The position numbers and the translations under genes are program-made. Positions 18,563 through 26,180 of a DNA stretch of 64,000 bases are shown one piece after another. This DNA is from CAXOVX01 sp964213345 (GTDB lineage: Bacteria > Pseudomonadota > Alphaproteobacteria > Rickettsiales > Midichloriaceae). Location of the stretch: positions 41,540-105,539 of the forward strand of contig CAXOVX010000002.1 in assembly GCA_964213345.1 (NCBI GenBank), written 5' to 3'. The notes beneath the pieces were generated by a model. It was not told where the DNA came from, made no database searches, and saw nothing but the letters and a program-made list of their open reading frames with translations. Position 1 is the first letter of the stretch. Each line of letters opens with the position of its first letter.

Positions 18563-19111
18563 ATGGCTAAAAGAGGGAGACCAAAGATAATAAAAGAGCA
18601 GATAGATGCTGGTACTATGGAATTGCAAAAAAAACGTAAAGCGCATTTGACTAGTGAACCATTGGATTTATGCTTGGAGTATAACATAATTTCTGAAGAC
18701 CAACATAGGTACGCATTGAGGTTGAGGTGGCTTTATACCTTGCGTTTTGGCGTTCCTACAGTACAAAGTTATGATCTCACTAGGATAAATGGGATCATTG
18801 GTAGTAAGTATAATGATGAAAAATGGATATCTAAAAAACAGCAAGAGTATAGGGAAATATTACAAATTTTAGGTAAAATTCGCGCTGTGCAAATTGTACA
18901 ATCTGTTTGCATACATCACATGTATCCTATCTTTTTGGATAAATTTTTCTTTCGCAAACTACAGTCAGTGGTACTAGTTAAAAACATTAAATCTTTACAC
19001 GGAAATAAGAGCGTTTCCTGGGATTGTACAGGTCTTAATCAATTAACTTTATTTAAGGAAGGAATAGAGGCGCTGGAGGCATTTTATGCTAATAGAACAG
19101 AGCAACGTTAA
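18563..19111 (+). CDS. Small conserved-looking protein with N-terminal KRGRPK motif
   Basis: The 182-residue protein begins MAKRGRPK, an AT-hook-like GRP core that could contact AT-rich DNA. It continues with a mostly helical, Arg/Lys-rich body without signal peptide or membrane segment. Two stretches stand out: PLDLCLEYNIISEDQHRYAL and LRLRWLYTLRFGVPTV. I cannot name the family. It is divergent from the giant minus-strand gene and is followed within 15 bp by a repeat A copy. A DNA-binding or phage-derived regulatory role is a guess based only on the N-terminal motif. Confidence 0.65.
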   Translation: MAKRGRPKIIKEQIDAGTMELQKKRKAHLTSEPLDLCLEYNIISEDQHRYALRLRWLYTLRFGVPTVQSYDLTRINGIIGSKYNDEKWISKKQQEYREILQILGKIRAVQIVQSVCIHHMYPIFLDKFFFRKLQSVVLVKNIKSLHGNKSVSWDCTGLNQLTLFKEGIEALEAFYANRTEQR

Positions 19112-19122
19112 ATCACTAAATT

Positions 19123-19250
19123 ATACCAATTCCCTTTTTAACGCTTACTTTGTCGCGCTGCAGGATTCGGGCTCGGTCATGTAGTAATACTACACTCCCT
19201 CGCCCTCACCATTGCACTCCTAGTGCTCATTTAAAAATGGAACTTGGTAT
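19123..19250 (-). repeat. Repeat A copy 2 (full length), overlaps the MFS gene end
   Basis: This full 128-bp copy has inverted ends ATACCAATTCCC and GGAACTTGGTAT. It begins just after the stop of the 18563 gene. Its other end runs into the minus-strand MFS gene, whose last codons and stop (19227-19229) are read from the repeat. Confidence 0.9.
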
Positions 19251-20426
19251 TCCCTCCTGTATGACCTGTTTTTTTGTGTGAAAAAATACTACTGTTGCCA
19301 GAATAGAAAAGATAGCGGCTATAATGAGAAATGTAATTTTACACGATAAATAATTCCAAAGACTTCCTATGAGCGTGTTTATCACAAAGATTCCAATACC
19401 GTTTGATAAATAAAATATGCCAATTACCATTCCTATGATAGATGGAGGGAAATGTCTTGAGATATGTGACAGTATAGTAGTTTGGCTTATACTAGCCTGA
19501 AATCCCATTATAATTATCCCCAATATTGTAAAAAATAGACTGTTTATGGAGAGCATAAAATAGACGCAAGTTGTCATTGTAATTGCAACTAAAAATGTTT
19601 TTTTAATTCCTACATGATCCGCGATGTAACCAGCGGGTGTTGCAATCAAAGAAGCTGCGACAAGTTTAATCAGCATAATAGTTGGCAAATATATTTCGTT
19701 CATACCCTTCGTTTTTGCGAGGATTATTAGAAACGAGGTGCTGCACTCTCCAAGTGAAAGTGTGAAGCCGATTAAACTCATGTACAGAACTGTTTTTGGT
19801 AATTTAAACATACTAGAGAGGGAAAATTTTTCACGTTTATGACTAGAGTCAATTTTACTTTGAATTGAATAAGCCAATGTTATAGCTGCTGATAGGCAAA
19901 CAATGAAAGTAAAGAAAAACAATATTCTGTACGCATGATCAAGGTATTTTAATATTACGATGCCAAATATAATCCCAATAACTGAACCAAAGATGGATAG
20001 GCTTTGCTTTATTCCGTAACATATACCTCTTGTTTTTTTATCTGAAAGATCTATAACCATTGAATCACGGGGGCTTGCTTGTATACCGTTACCAAGGCGG
20101 TCTATAAATCTTGCTAAAAATACGAATTTGAAAGAAGGTGCTACCGCCATAATTAAGTACGATATGGCCATCATTAAAATGCCTAAAAAGTAAGGTATTT
20201 TCTTGTTTTTTGCTATATCACTGGTAATTCCTGAAAAAAATTTGACCAATAATGCGATTGTTTCGACGACACCTTCTAAAAATCCTATCAAAAGCAAGTT
20301 TGTATTGAATACATTTACCAAAAGCAATGGAGTAAACGTTGTGGCTATTACTGATGAAAAATTAACAAGGGCTCCTATAATTCCTATCAATAAAATTTGC
20401 TTTGGCACTTGTTTATACAGTTTCAT
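19227..20426 (-). CDS. MFS transporter, last gene of a nucleotide-metabolism operon
   Basis: This is a 12-helix inner-membrane carrier of the major facilitator superfamily. Its 399 residues are of normal length, with a characteristic loop RFIDRLGNGIQASPRD after helix 4 and GYIADHVGIKKTF in the second half. The start ATG overlaps the stop of the upstream dCTP-deaminase-like gene by ATGA (20423-20426), so translation is probably coupled. The C-terminal codons (IPSSIFK) and stop come from a repeat A copy. The substrate is unknown; position in the operon suggests nucleosides, nucleotides or a metabolite of them, which is inference. Confidence 0.88.
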   Translation of the reverse strand: MKLYKQVPKQILLIGIIGALVNFSSVIATTFTPLLLVNVFNTNLLLIGFLEGVVETIALLVKFFSGITSDIAKNKKIPYFLGILMMAISYLIMAVAPSFKFVFLARFIDRLGNGIQASPRDSMVIDLSDKKTRGICYGIKQSLSIFGSVIGIIFGIVILKYLDHAYRILFFFTFIVCLSAAITLAYSIQSKIDSSHKREKFSLSSMFKLPKTVLYMSLIGFTLSLGECSTSFLIILAKTKGMNEIYLPTIMLIKLVAASLIATPAGYIADHVGIKKTFLVAITMTTCVYFMLSINSLFFTILGIIIMGFQASISQTTILSHISRHFPPSIIGMVIGIFYLSNGIGIFVINTLIGSLWNYLSCKITFLIIAAIFSILATVVFFHTKKQVIQEGIPSSIFK

Positions 20427-20942
20427 TGGAAATCTTTGAATATTTTTGAAGATACTGGCCCAATACTATTTTGATATTTTCCGTTATAAAGCTTAATATC
20501 TCTGTCTGGTTTCCAAAATGCTATTTGCCCTATAAGCATTCCAGGATAAATCCTTATAGGTTGTGTTGCATATATTTGGAGTGTTATTTGTCCAAAGAAA
20601 CCCATATCAATCAAGCCAGTTGCCATATGGATAAAGAGCCCCTAATCTCCCTGTCGAAGACCTGCCACAAAATGTTGGTACATAGTGTGTACTACCCACA
20701 ACTTCTGTACTATGTCCTAGATAAATTTTATCTGGCTTTAGTACTAATCCATCTTCTGGTATTTTCATTTTTTTTATTGGATTGTCTAATTTTACGTCTA
20801 AATGCATATTTTTATACGCAACCAAGCTGTCTCCTAGGCAAAAATTATAGGAATTCGGATTAATTTGATCTTGATTAAACGGAGAGATTTTAATTTTTCC
20901 TTCTTCCACCATTTCCTTTATGTATGTGCCTGTTAAGATCAT
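20423..20942 (-). pseudogene. dCTP deaminase-like protein 1, frameshifted and lacking the catalytic Glu
   Basis: dCTP deaminases convert dCTP to dUTP (some go on to dUMP) on the way to dTTP. The N-terminal part (20942-20607) runs from MILTGTYIKEMVEEGKI to GRSSTGRLG. The frame then breaks at a run of four G on the coding strand (complement of 20639-20642) and resumes as LFIHMATGLIDMGFFGQ. The total of 520 nt is 173 codons plus one base, so a single inserted G explains the split. The position of the family's catalytic Glu (TLEF in the neighbouring paralogue) is Gln here (ITLQIY). The C-terminal KY motif (YNGKYQ) remains. It overlaps its neighbours on both sides by ATGA. Confidence 0.85.
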
Positions 20943-21463
20943 TTATTAAACTCTTGATAAAATTTACTTGGGTGTGGGTGAAGATGTTGTGCGTATTTTC
21001 CATCATAAAATTTTGGCTGATTGCCAAGTACGTTCCAAAAACATACTTGTCCTATAATCATTCCAGGATATATTTTCAGTGGTTGCACTACTTTAAATTC
21101 CAGGGTCCAACAATTTTTTGAACCTTGATGTCCCAAATCTGCTGTGATTTGCACAAATAATCCCAATCTTCCGATGGAAGAGCGACCAATTAAGGTAGTG
21201 ACGTACATATCACTCCCTATCTCCTCTAAAGTACTACCAAGATACAATTTATGTGGAAGGAGGGTAAATCCATCATCGCAGAGATGAATTTTTTTGAACG
21301 TTCCCTTTTTTCTTGCTTCAATTATCGCATCCTGATTTTCAAGAATTTCTCCGCCTAATCTATAATTGTAACTATTTGGATTAATAAAATTTTGGTCAAA
21401 TGGTTTTATATGGATATTGTTGTTTAGTACCTCTTGTCTGATTTTTTTGCCTGTAAGTATCAT
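20939..21463 (-). CDS. dCTP deaminase-like protein 2
   Basis: This intact 174-residue member of the dCTP deaminase/dUTPase fold contains GRSSIGRLGLFVQ (substrate-binding Ser/Arg) and WTLEFKVVQPLKIYPGM with the expected catalytic Glu, plus the C-terminal YDGKYAQ. It is shorter than E. coli Dcd (193 residues). Its start overlaps the kinase stop by ATGA (21460-21463) and its stop overlaps the next start in the same way. It is a paralogue of the following gene. Whether it deaminates dCTP, also hydrolyses dUTP, or has another nucleotide substrate cannot be read from the sequence. Confidence 0.85.
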   Translation of the reverse strand: MILTGKKIRQEVLNNNIHIKPFDQNFINPNSYNYRLGGEILENQDAIIEARKKGTFKKIHLCDDGFTLLPHKLYLGSTLEEIGSDMYVTTLIGRSSIGRLGLFVQITADLGHQGSKNCWTLEFKVVQPLKIYPGMIIGQVCFWNVLGNQPKFYDGKYAQHLHPHPSKFYQEFNK

Positions 21464-21996
21464 GATAGCAGCCTAACGATCTCCAGGATTTTTGAGCGAT
21501 ATTCTTGAATTGTTGCGTTATTTGTGATAACAAAATCAGCGTGACCGTCAAAAATAAGTCCTCTCGGAGTTACGGCATCCTCAAAGACAATGTCATGTCT
21601 TGCTATTAAACGGGACTTCTTTGCTTGTTCTTCTGCTTCAATCCTGATTATTTTAAACCCTTTTTTTATTATAAAATCAACATTTGGTGGTCTTGCATCG
21701 CTACATATAACCATACTACTAGCTTTCCTTAATGCTACTTCCATCTGTTCTTCGAAATGTTTTTCGTATATTTGGGGATTAATGCATTTTAAATGCTTTC
21801 CAAGAAATGTAAGTAGTACGTCATCTTGTTGTTCAAAATCCTTCTGTATACCGCAAAAATCATAAATAAGCGACTGCACTTGATACAACGGAACTGCGAT
21901 ACGAATCCCATATACACCAGGAAAAACCTCCTTCGCAATTTCAACAAAGGTGCTTTTTCCAGTACCACGTTCCCCAACAAGCAAGACCTTTATCAT
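21460..21996 (-). CDS. P-loop kinase resembling phage-type dNMP kinases
   Basis: The 178-residue protein starts MIKVLLVGERGTGKST, a Walker A P-loop. Later it has VICSDARPPNVDFIIKKG followed by IRIEAEEQAKKSR. This resembles the SDxRxPNE segment of T4-type deoxynucleoside monophosphate kinases, which make dNDPs. It is the first gene of a four-gene operon. A perfect TATAAT lies only about 15 bp upstream of the ATG and no ribosome-binding site is visible, so the message may be nearly leaderless. Adenylate kinase-like or AAA-type ATPase activity is an alternative. Confidence 0.7.
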   Translation of the reverse strand: MIKVLLVGERGTGKSTFVEIAKEVFPGVYGIRIAVPLYQVQSLIYDFCGIQKDFEQQDDVLLTFLGKHLKCINPQIYEKHFEEQMEVALRKASSMVICSDARPPNVDFIIKKGFKIIRIEAEEQAKKSRLIARHDIVFEDAVTPRGLIFDGHADFVITNNATIQEYRSKILEIVRLLS

Positions 21997-22010
21997 ACAG
22001 ATGCGTGCCC

Positions 22011-22016
22011 ATTATA
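22011..22016 (-). promoter_or_regulatory. Putative -10 box of the kinase/Dcd/MFS operon
   Basis: The minus strand reads ACGTTATAATGGGCACG, with a perfect TATAAT 14 bases before the kinase ATG. The -35 region at the correct spacing is poor (TGGCAT). If used, the 5' leader would be about 8 nt and would contain no ribosome-binding site. Confidence 0.4.
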
Positions 22017-22046
22017 ACGTATTTGGTTTACAAATGCCATAGCCCC

Positions 22047-22161
22047 ACCTCAAACCCCACTTCTGCCGCAAACTTCTATGTATATCTAATACACTACAAT
22101 TTCATGTCTCATATGTTCTTCATGTTTTTATTAGCGTAAACAAATTTCGGGGAAAGTCTAA
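22047..22161 (+). repeat. Repeat B copy (full length)
   Basis: The segment carries the repeat B landmarks: CCACTTCTGC near the left end, an interior with TATATCTAATACA, then TTTTTATTAGCGTAAACAAA and AAAGTCTAATA at the right. It sits between the kinase operon and tRNA-Thr. This is the only element seen in this gap. Confidence 0.65.
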
Positions 22162-22306
22162 TATAGAATCAGATCTTTTAAATTTTGTATTGAGATATTA
22201 TAAATTTCATTGTCAAAGAATATCTTCTCGTGTATCTCTGGTGTTACGTATACGGCTGTCAAAAAAGTAAAGTTTTTACAGGTAGATTTAGGTATAGTTT
22301 AAAATT

Positions 22307-22381
22307 GCCGTTATAGCACAGTGGCAGTGCACTTCATTGGTAATGAAGAGGTCGTGAGTTCAATTCCCACTAACGGCACCA
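22307..22381 (+). tRNA. tRNA-Thr (anticodon GGT)
   Basis: The acceptor stem GCCGTTA pairs with TAACGGC, followed by A and an encoded CCA. The anticodon arm CTTCA-TTGGTAA-TGAAG gives anticodon GGT, decoding ACC/ACT. The T arm GTGAGTTCAATTCCCAC is regular. Confidence 0.95.
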
Positions 22382-22558
22382 TTTACGTGACGTATATATC
22401 ATGTCGATTTTTTGAGAAAATATACCTTTATTTGACCAGGTAGTTATGTTATACAGTGTGTAGAGTCTGCGATGGGGACTCGGGCCCTTTTGAACGATGT
22501 GGAATGTTAGGTCTGGCGCTGTTGGTGCGCATGAAGCGTCGAGTGTTTACTTTTGTTT

Positions 22559-22631
22559 GATCCCGTAGCTCAGCAGGCAGAGCAACTGACTTTTAATCAG
22601 TAGGTCACGCGTTCGAATCGCGTCGGGATCG
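22559..22631 (+). tRNA. tRNA-Lys (anticodon TTT)
   Basis: The acceptor stem GATCCCG pairs with CGGGATC, with discriminator G. The anticodon arm ACTGA-CTTTTAA-TCAGT gives anticodon TTT. The D arm GCTCAGCAGGCAGAGC and T arm GCGTTCGAATCGC are canonical. CCA is not encoded, unlike the two other tRNAs in the window. Confidence 0.95.
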
Positions 22632-22775
22632 CATCTTTGTAGTAATATTGCGAAAAACCTTATTTTCATTAAGTCAAGTGGGGCTTTGAGAGGTGAACCG
22701 CGTAATCTATTCATTAGATGCATAAGGATGCCCTGCATTACGTTACATTATAAGTGAGCAATTTATAAGTGAGAA

Positions 22776-23879
22776 ATGCAGAAGGAATTTTGTTTTAAAA
22801 TTGGGGCTAAATGTGGTTCGGCAAGAACTGGAATTGTCCAGACTGCTCATGGCGTTGTTCATACGCCTTGTTTTATGCCTGTGGGGACGCAAGCTACTGT
22901 AAAAGCGATGTTGCCTGAATATCTTATATCAAGTGGTGCGGAAATAATATTAGGCAATACGTATCATCTAATGTTAAGACCTACTGCAGAACGTATACAT
23001 AGATTGGGTGGCTTACATAAATTCATGAATTGGAATCTTCCAATATTGACAGATTCTGGGGGATTTCAGGTAATGTCATTAGCATCTTTGAGAAAGATAA
23101 CAAAAGAAGGGGCCGTCTTTCGTTCGCATATTGATGGTAGGAAAATAGAATTAACGCCGGAACGCTCTATTCAAATTCAGTATTTTTTGGATAGTGATAT
23201 TGCGATGATATTTGATGAATGCATACCATATCCAACAACCTATGATAATGCAAAAAGGGCAATGGAGCTCTCATTGTATTGGGCGGAATTATCCAAAGCG
23301 GCATATGTAAAACGTGATGGGTATGCGCTATTTGGAATAGTGCAAGGCAGTACATTTGGTGATTTGCGTAGGGAATCTGCGTTATGCTTACAAAAAATAG
23401 GTTTTGATGGATATGCAGTAGGTGGTCTGGCAGTAGGAGAAGGGCAGGAAGTCATGTTCTCTACGTTAGACGAGGTAGTGCCAGCATTACCTTTCGATAA
23501 ACCACGTTATTTGATGGGTGTAGGGAAGCCTTCTGACATAATAGGTGCTGTTCGTAGAGGGATTGATATGTTTGATTGTGTATTGCCAACGCGTTCTGGA
23601 CGTAATGGGCAAGCTTTCGTGAGAGGTGGAACAATTAATATCCACAATGCACGACATAGTGAATCCAATGCTATGCTCGATAGTAAATGCAAATGTTATA
23701 CTTGTAAAAATTACAGCACTGCATATTTACGCCATTTAGTAAAAAGTAGGGAGATTTTGGGTGCAATGCTAATGACGATGCACAATATGCACTACTATCA
23801 AGATTTAATGCGTGCCATAAGAATTGCTATAGAAAAAGATGCGCTGTGTGACGACCACGCTCTGGCAGAATTAATCTGA
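22776..23879 (+). CDS. tgt: Queuine tRNA-ribosyltransferase (TGT)
   Basis: TGT exchanges the wobble guanine of GUN-anticodon tRNAs for a queuosine precursor. The 367-residue length is normal. Signatures seen are HTPCFMPVGTQATVKAM, LTDSGGFQVMSL (active-site Asp), AVGGLAVGEG, the nucleophile region FDCVLPTRSGRNGQAF, and the zinc site formed by CKCYTCKNYS plus a downstream His (MTMHNMHYYQ). It lies 145 bp downstream of tRNA-Lys on the same strand. The sequence looks fully functional. Confidence 0.98.
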   Translation: MQKEFCFKIGAKCGSARTGIVQTAHGVVHTPCFMPVGTQATVKAMLPEYLISSGAEIILGNTYHLMLRPTAERIHRLGGLHKFMNWNLPILTDSGGFQVMSLASLRKITKEGAVFRSHIDGRKIELTPERSIQIQYFLDSDIAMIFDECIPYPTTYDNAKRAMELSLYWAELSKAAYVKRDGYALFGIVQGSTFGDLRRESALCLQKIGFDGYAVGGLAVGEGQEVMFSTLDEVVPALPFDKPRYLMGVGKPSDIIGAVRRGIDMFDCVLPTRSGRNGQAFVRGGTINIHNARHSESNAMLDSKCKCYTCKNYSTAYLRHLVKSREILGAMLMTMHNMHYYQDLMRAIRIAIEKDALCDDHALAELI

Positions 23880-23939
23880 TATTTTTTTATTAGACCTCTT
23901 TCGTATATATCTAGAGAGCTAATGGGGAGTGAGAAGGAA

Positions 23940-24310
23940 GAGGTATATAAGTGATATGTGATTAGCAAGATCTAAACAATATCTTTTATTGCAATTTATG
24001 AAAGATCTAAGTGATCGGGAGTTGGGGAGGTATGTAGCGGATAGTAATGCAGTGAAATGCGCGATATGGTTCTGGCAAAAAGACTCCTGATTATAGTGCA
24101 TTTAGGAGTTTATGTAGCGAAATAGGCCATGGAAAATTATCTGAGATATTTAGCTTCGAGACCAGCTAAAATCGCAAGAGTATATGAGCGAGGTATTTAC
24201 GTTTGTAGATGCATTGTATTTGATATCAAAGGCGAATCTTTAGGAAGAAAGGGGATGAAAAAGGAAACAGAAATACGAGAATCTGAATAATGAAGAGCAT
24301 TACCTAAGGT
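23940..24310 (+). pseudogene. Fragment of an IS5-type transposase
   Basis: The region reads, across stops and frameshifts, QFMKDLSDRELGRYVADSNA, DYSAFRSLCSEIGHGKLSEI and then RYLRL followed by YQRRIFRKKGDEKGN. These correspond in order to the N-terminal and middle parts of the IS5-type remnant at 13530-14425. It is heavily decayed and fills most of the gap between tgt and fliQ. Confidence 0.8.
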
Positions 24311-24431
24311 TGCCAAAGATATACCTGGGGGACTTGCCTCACGTCATAACGATTCTTCTGCTACACTCCCTCCTTCTATCCTGCAACTTTTAGAACTTGT
24401 TCCATGAGGCGCGCTCTTTGTTGCTATTGGA

Positions 24432-24461
24432 AGATTTGTTTTTTTTATGACAAATCTTTTT
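24432..24461 (+). terminator. Intrinsic terminator-like hairpin between tgt/IS remnant and fliQ
   Basis: AGATTTGT (24432-24439) pairs with ACAAATCT (24450-24457) across a T-rich loop and is followed by TTTT. The plus-strand reading is the better terminator; on the minus strand it lies just beyond the fliQ stop and could also serve there. Confidence 0.55.
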
Positions 24462-24482
24462 GTGCAGTTAGTACGTGGTATT

Positions 24483-24749
24483 TTACTTTATGTTCACGAT
24501 ATTTGAGACGATTTCTTCTGTAAAACTTGACATCACTTTCCCAAAATATGGGAGCATTAGCGCTAATGTCACGAAAATTGCTATAAGTTTTGGAACAAAT
24601 GAGATAGTAGGTTCTTGTATTTGAGTCAAGGCTTGAAACAGAGAGATTATCAGTCCCACTATCAAAGCTACCAGTAAAATCGGCAATGCTAGCTTAAGCA
24701 AAACCAGTATCGCGTGATATGCTATCTCTATTACTGCTGCTTCTTCCAT
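24483..24749 (-). CDS. fliQ: Flagellar export apparatus protein FliQ
   Basis: FliQ is a two-helix protein of the flagellar type III export gate and acts with FliP and FliR in the inner membrane. The 88-residue product has AILVLLKLALPILLVALIVG, then the family core ISLFQALTQIQEPTISFVPK, then a second hydrophobic helix, IAIFVTLALMLPYF. A TTG start 12 bases upstream is possible, but ATG 24749 matches the family. It follows secB on the same strand by 35 bp. No other flagellar gene is in the window. The related SctS of virulence type III systems is an alternative but is less likely in this group. Confidence 0.93.
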   Translation of the reverse strand: MEEAAVIEIAYHAILVLLKLALPILLVALIVGLIISLFQALTQIQEPTISFVPKLIAIFVTLALMLPYFGKVMSSFTEEIVSNIVNIK

Positions 24750-24784
24750 TTTTCTAATCAAACTTATAACAAAATTTCTTTGAC

Positions 24785-25276
24785 TTAATTTATTGTATTC
24801 TCTTCTGTTCTACTTTCTTTATTTTTTGTTGCATTTTTGCGTTGATAATATAGCCCCATAAAATCGACAGGTGCTATCATTAGAGGTGGATAGCCACCAT
24901 CGCGGGTAATATCGGAAATAATACGTCTAGCGTATGGAAAAAGTATGTTTGGACAATGTACGAGCAATACTATCTCTCTATCGGTATCAAGAGTAGTTTT
25001 TTCATCTACGGAGAACAACCCGCCATACTGGAGTTCTACCATAAATGCTACTTCATTTTTTACTGTGGCTTTTACCTGCACATGTAGCATCACCTCAAAC
25101 GTACTATCATGCACTAACTGCGCGTTAACATCTAAAGCAATATCGATTAGTGGTTGCTCATTGGCTAATAGAGCATGCAAAGGCCTAGGGCTTTCGAAAG
25201 AGAGATCCTTTACATATTGTGCATTTATTATAACTGAGCCCCTTGGGGCTGAGTGATCATTCCGATGTTCTAACAT
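24785..25276 (-). CDS. secB: Protein-export chaperone SecB
   Basis: SecB is a tetrameric cytoplasmic chaperone that keeps preproteins unfolded and hands them to SecA. The 163-residue product contains INAQYVKDLSFESPRPL, VELQYGGLF, HCPNILFPYARRIISDITRD and GGYPPLMIAPVDFMGLY, all hallmark SecB segments. It is upstream of fliQ on the minus strand and divergent from a Tim44-like gene. The secB/Tim44-like/mltA neighbourhood is widespread in alphaproteobacteria. Confidence 0.97.
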   Translation of the reverse strand: MLEHRNDHSAPRGSVIINAQYVKDLSFESPRPLHALLANEQPLIDIALDVNAQLVHDSTFEVMLHVQVKATVKNEVAFMVELQYGGLFSVDEKTTLDTDREIVLLVHCPNILFPYARRIISDITRDGGYPPLMIAPVDFMGLYYQRKNATKNKESRTEENTIN

Positions 25277-25459
25277 ATTGCTCTTTTATTTGCCTATGTA
25301 ATTTATATTGTTTGTCTTTAGTATCTATTTCTCACTATATATATTACAATGGGTGAATTATACAACCACACATTAATGTTTTTTATTTGGTGTGCTTAGC
25401 GTTGATTTGTGATATTCACTTGTATGTTTTGGTTAATCTTGTTTGTCATTTGCGTAGGT

Positions 25460-26134
25460 ATGTTGGATTTACTGATACTTTTTTTGATTACTGCTTTCAT
25501 ATTAAATAGGCTGTTTAGTGTGTTAGGCAAAAGTGATGATGATGGAGATAAGGGATTGAGGTCTAAGAGTAATAGCATTATAGAACAATGGTTCAAAAAT
25601 AAGGTTCATTCTGCAGAAAAGGAAAAAAAGGTTGAAAATCAGATAACTGATGTTGAGGTCATATCTGCTGCTGAAGCGAGTTTGCCAAGTGATGTGCGTG
25701 AAGTGATGAGGCGGATTCGCGAGCTTGAACCAGAATTTGATGTTGATAGATTTTTTAACGGGGCTAGAAAAGCTTTTTCTATGATTATCAGTCATTTTTC
25801 GCAAGGAGATAAGAGAGCCTTGGAGTATTTGCTAGATTCAGGTGTATATAAGAAATTTGCAGCAGAAATAGATAAATTGAAGTCTATGAGTTATGCATCC
25901 GAAAGGAGCGTAATTAATATGAGAGGGATAGAGATAGTGGAGGCAAAATTACAAGAGAATAAGGCTATAATTACAGTTGCTATTCAGAGTGATCAAATAT
26001 ACGTATTAAGAGATAATTTAGGGAATGTGCTGCAAGGAAATGAGAATAAGGTCATAAATGCCGTAGATAGTTGGACTTTTGCTAAGCAGTTAGGTAGCAC
26101 TGATCCAGTGTGGAAACTTATAAAAACCAGTTAA
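25460..26134 (+). CDS. Tim44/TimA-like inner-membrane protein
   Basis: The product has an N-terminal membrane helix (MLDLLILFLITAFILNRLFS) leading into SVLGKSDDD, a charged linker, then a C-terminal Tim44-like domain. Recognisable pieces are FDVDRFFNGARKAFSMIISH, ALEYLLDSGVYKKFAAEI and VDSWTFAKQLGSTDPVWKLI. A GTG at 25409 could extend it, but ATG 25460 matches the usual alphaproteobacterial start. It is divergent from secB and 46 bp ahead of mltA, a conserved arrangement. The role is probably linked to membrane-protein or respiratory-complex biogenesis; this is known only by family analogy. Confidence 0.88.
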   Translation: MLDLLILFLITAFILNRLFSVLGKSDDDGDKGLRSKSNSIIEQWFKNKVHSAEKEKKVENQITDVEVISAAEASLPSDVREVMRRIRELEPEFDVDRFFNGARKAFSMIISHFSQGDKRALEYLLDSGVYKKFAAEIDKLKSMSYASERSVINMRGIEIVEAKLQENKAIITVAIQSDQIYVLRDNLGNVLQGNENKVINAVDSWTFAKQLGSTDPVWKLIKTS

Positions 26135-26180
26135 ATTTTTTTTGTCTCTTGGCATGCCAAGCTCTGCGAGTGTATTTTGT

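Noticed and set aside
20423..20942. Dcd-like 1 as two separate small genes
   Set aside because: The two frames join into one full-length family member by removing one G; the apparent second start (MATGLIDM) lies inside a conserved strand of the family.
22141..22306. Possible small RNA or riboswitch ahead of tRNA-Thr
   Set aside because: No conserved fold was visible and the left part belongs to repeat B; nothing supports a structured RNA.
24483..24749. Virulence type III secretion protein SctS instead of FliQ
   Set aside because: The central QALTQIQEPTISFVPK segment is the flagellar form and no other type III secretion gene is present.
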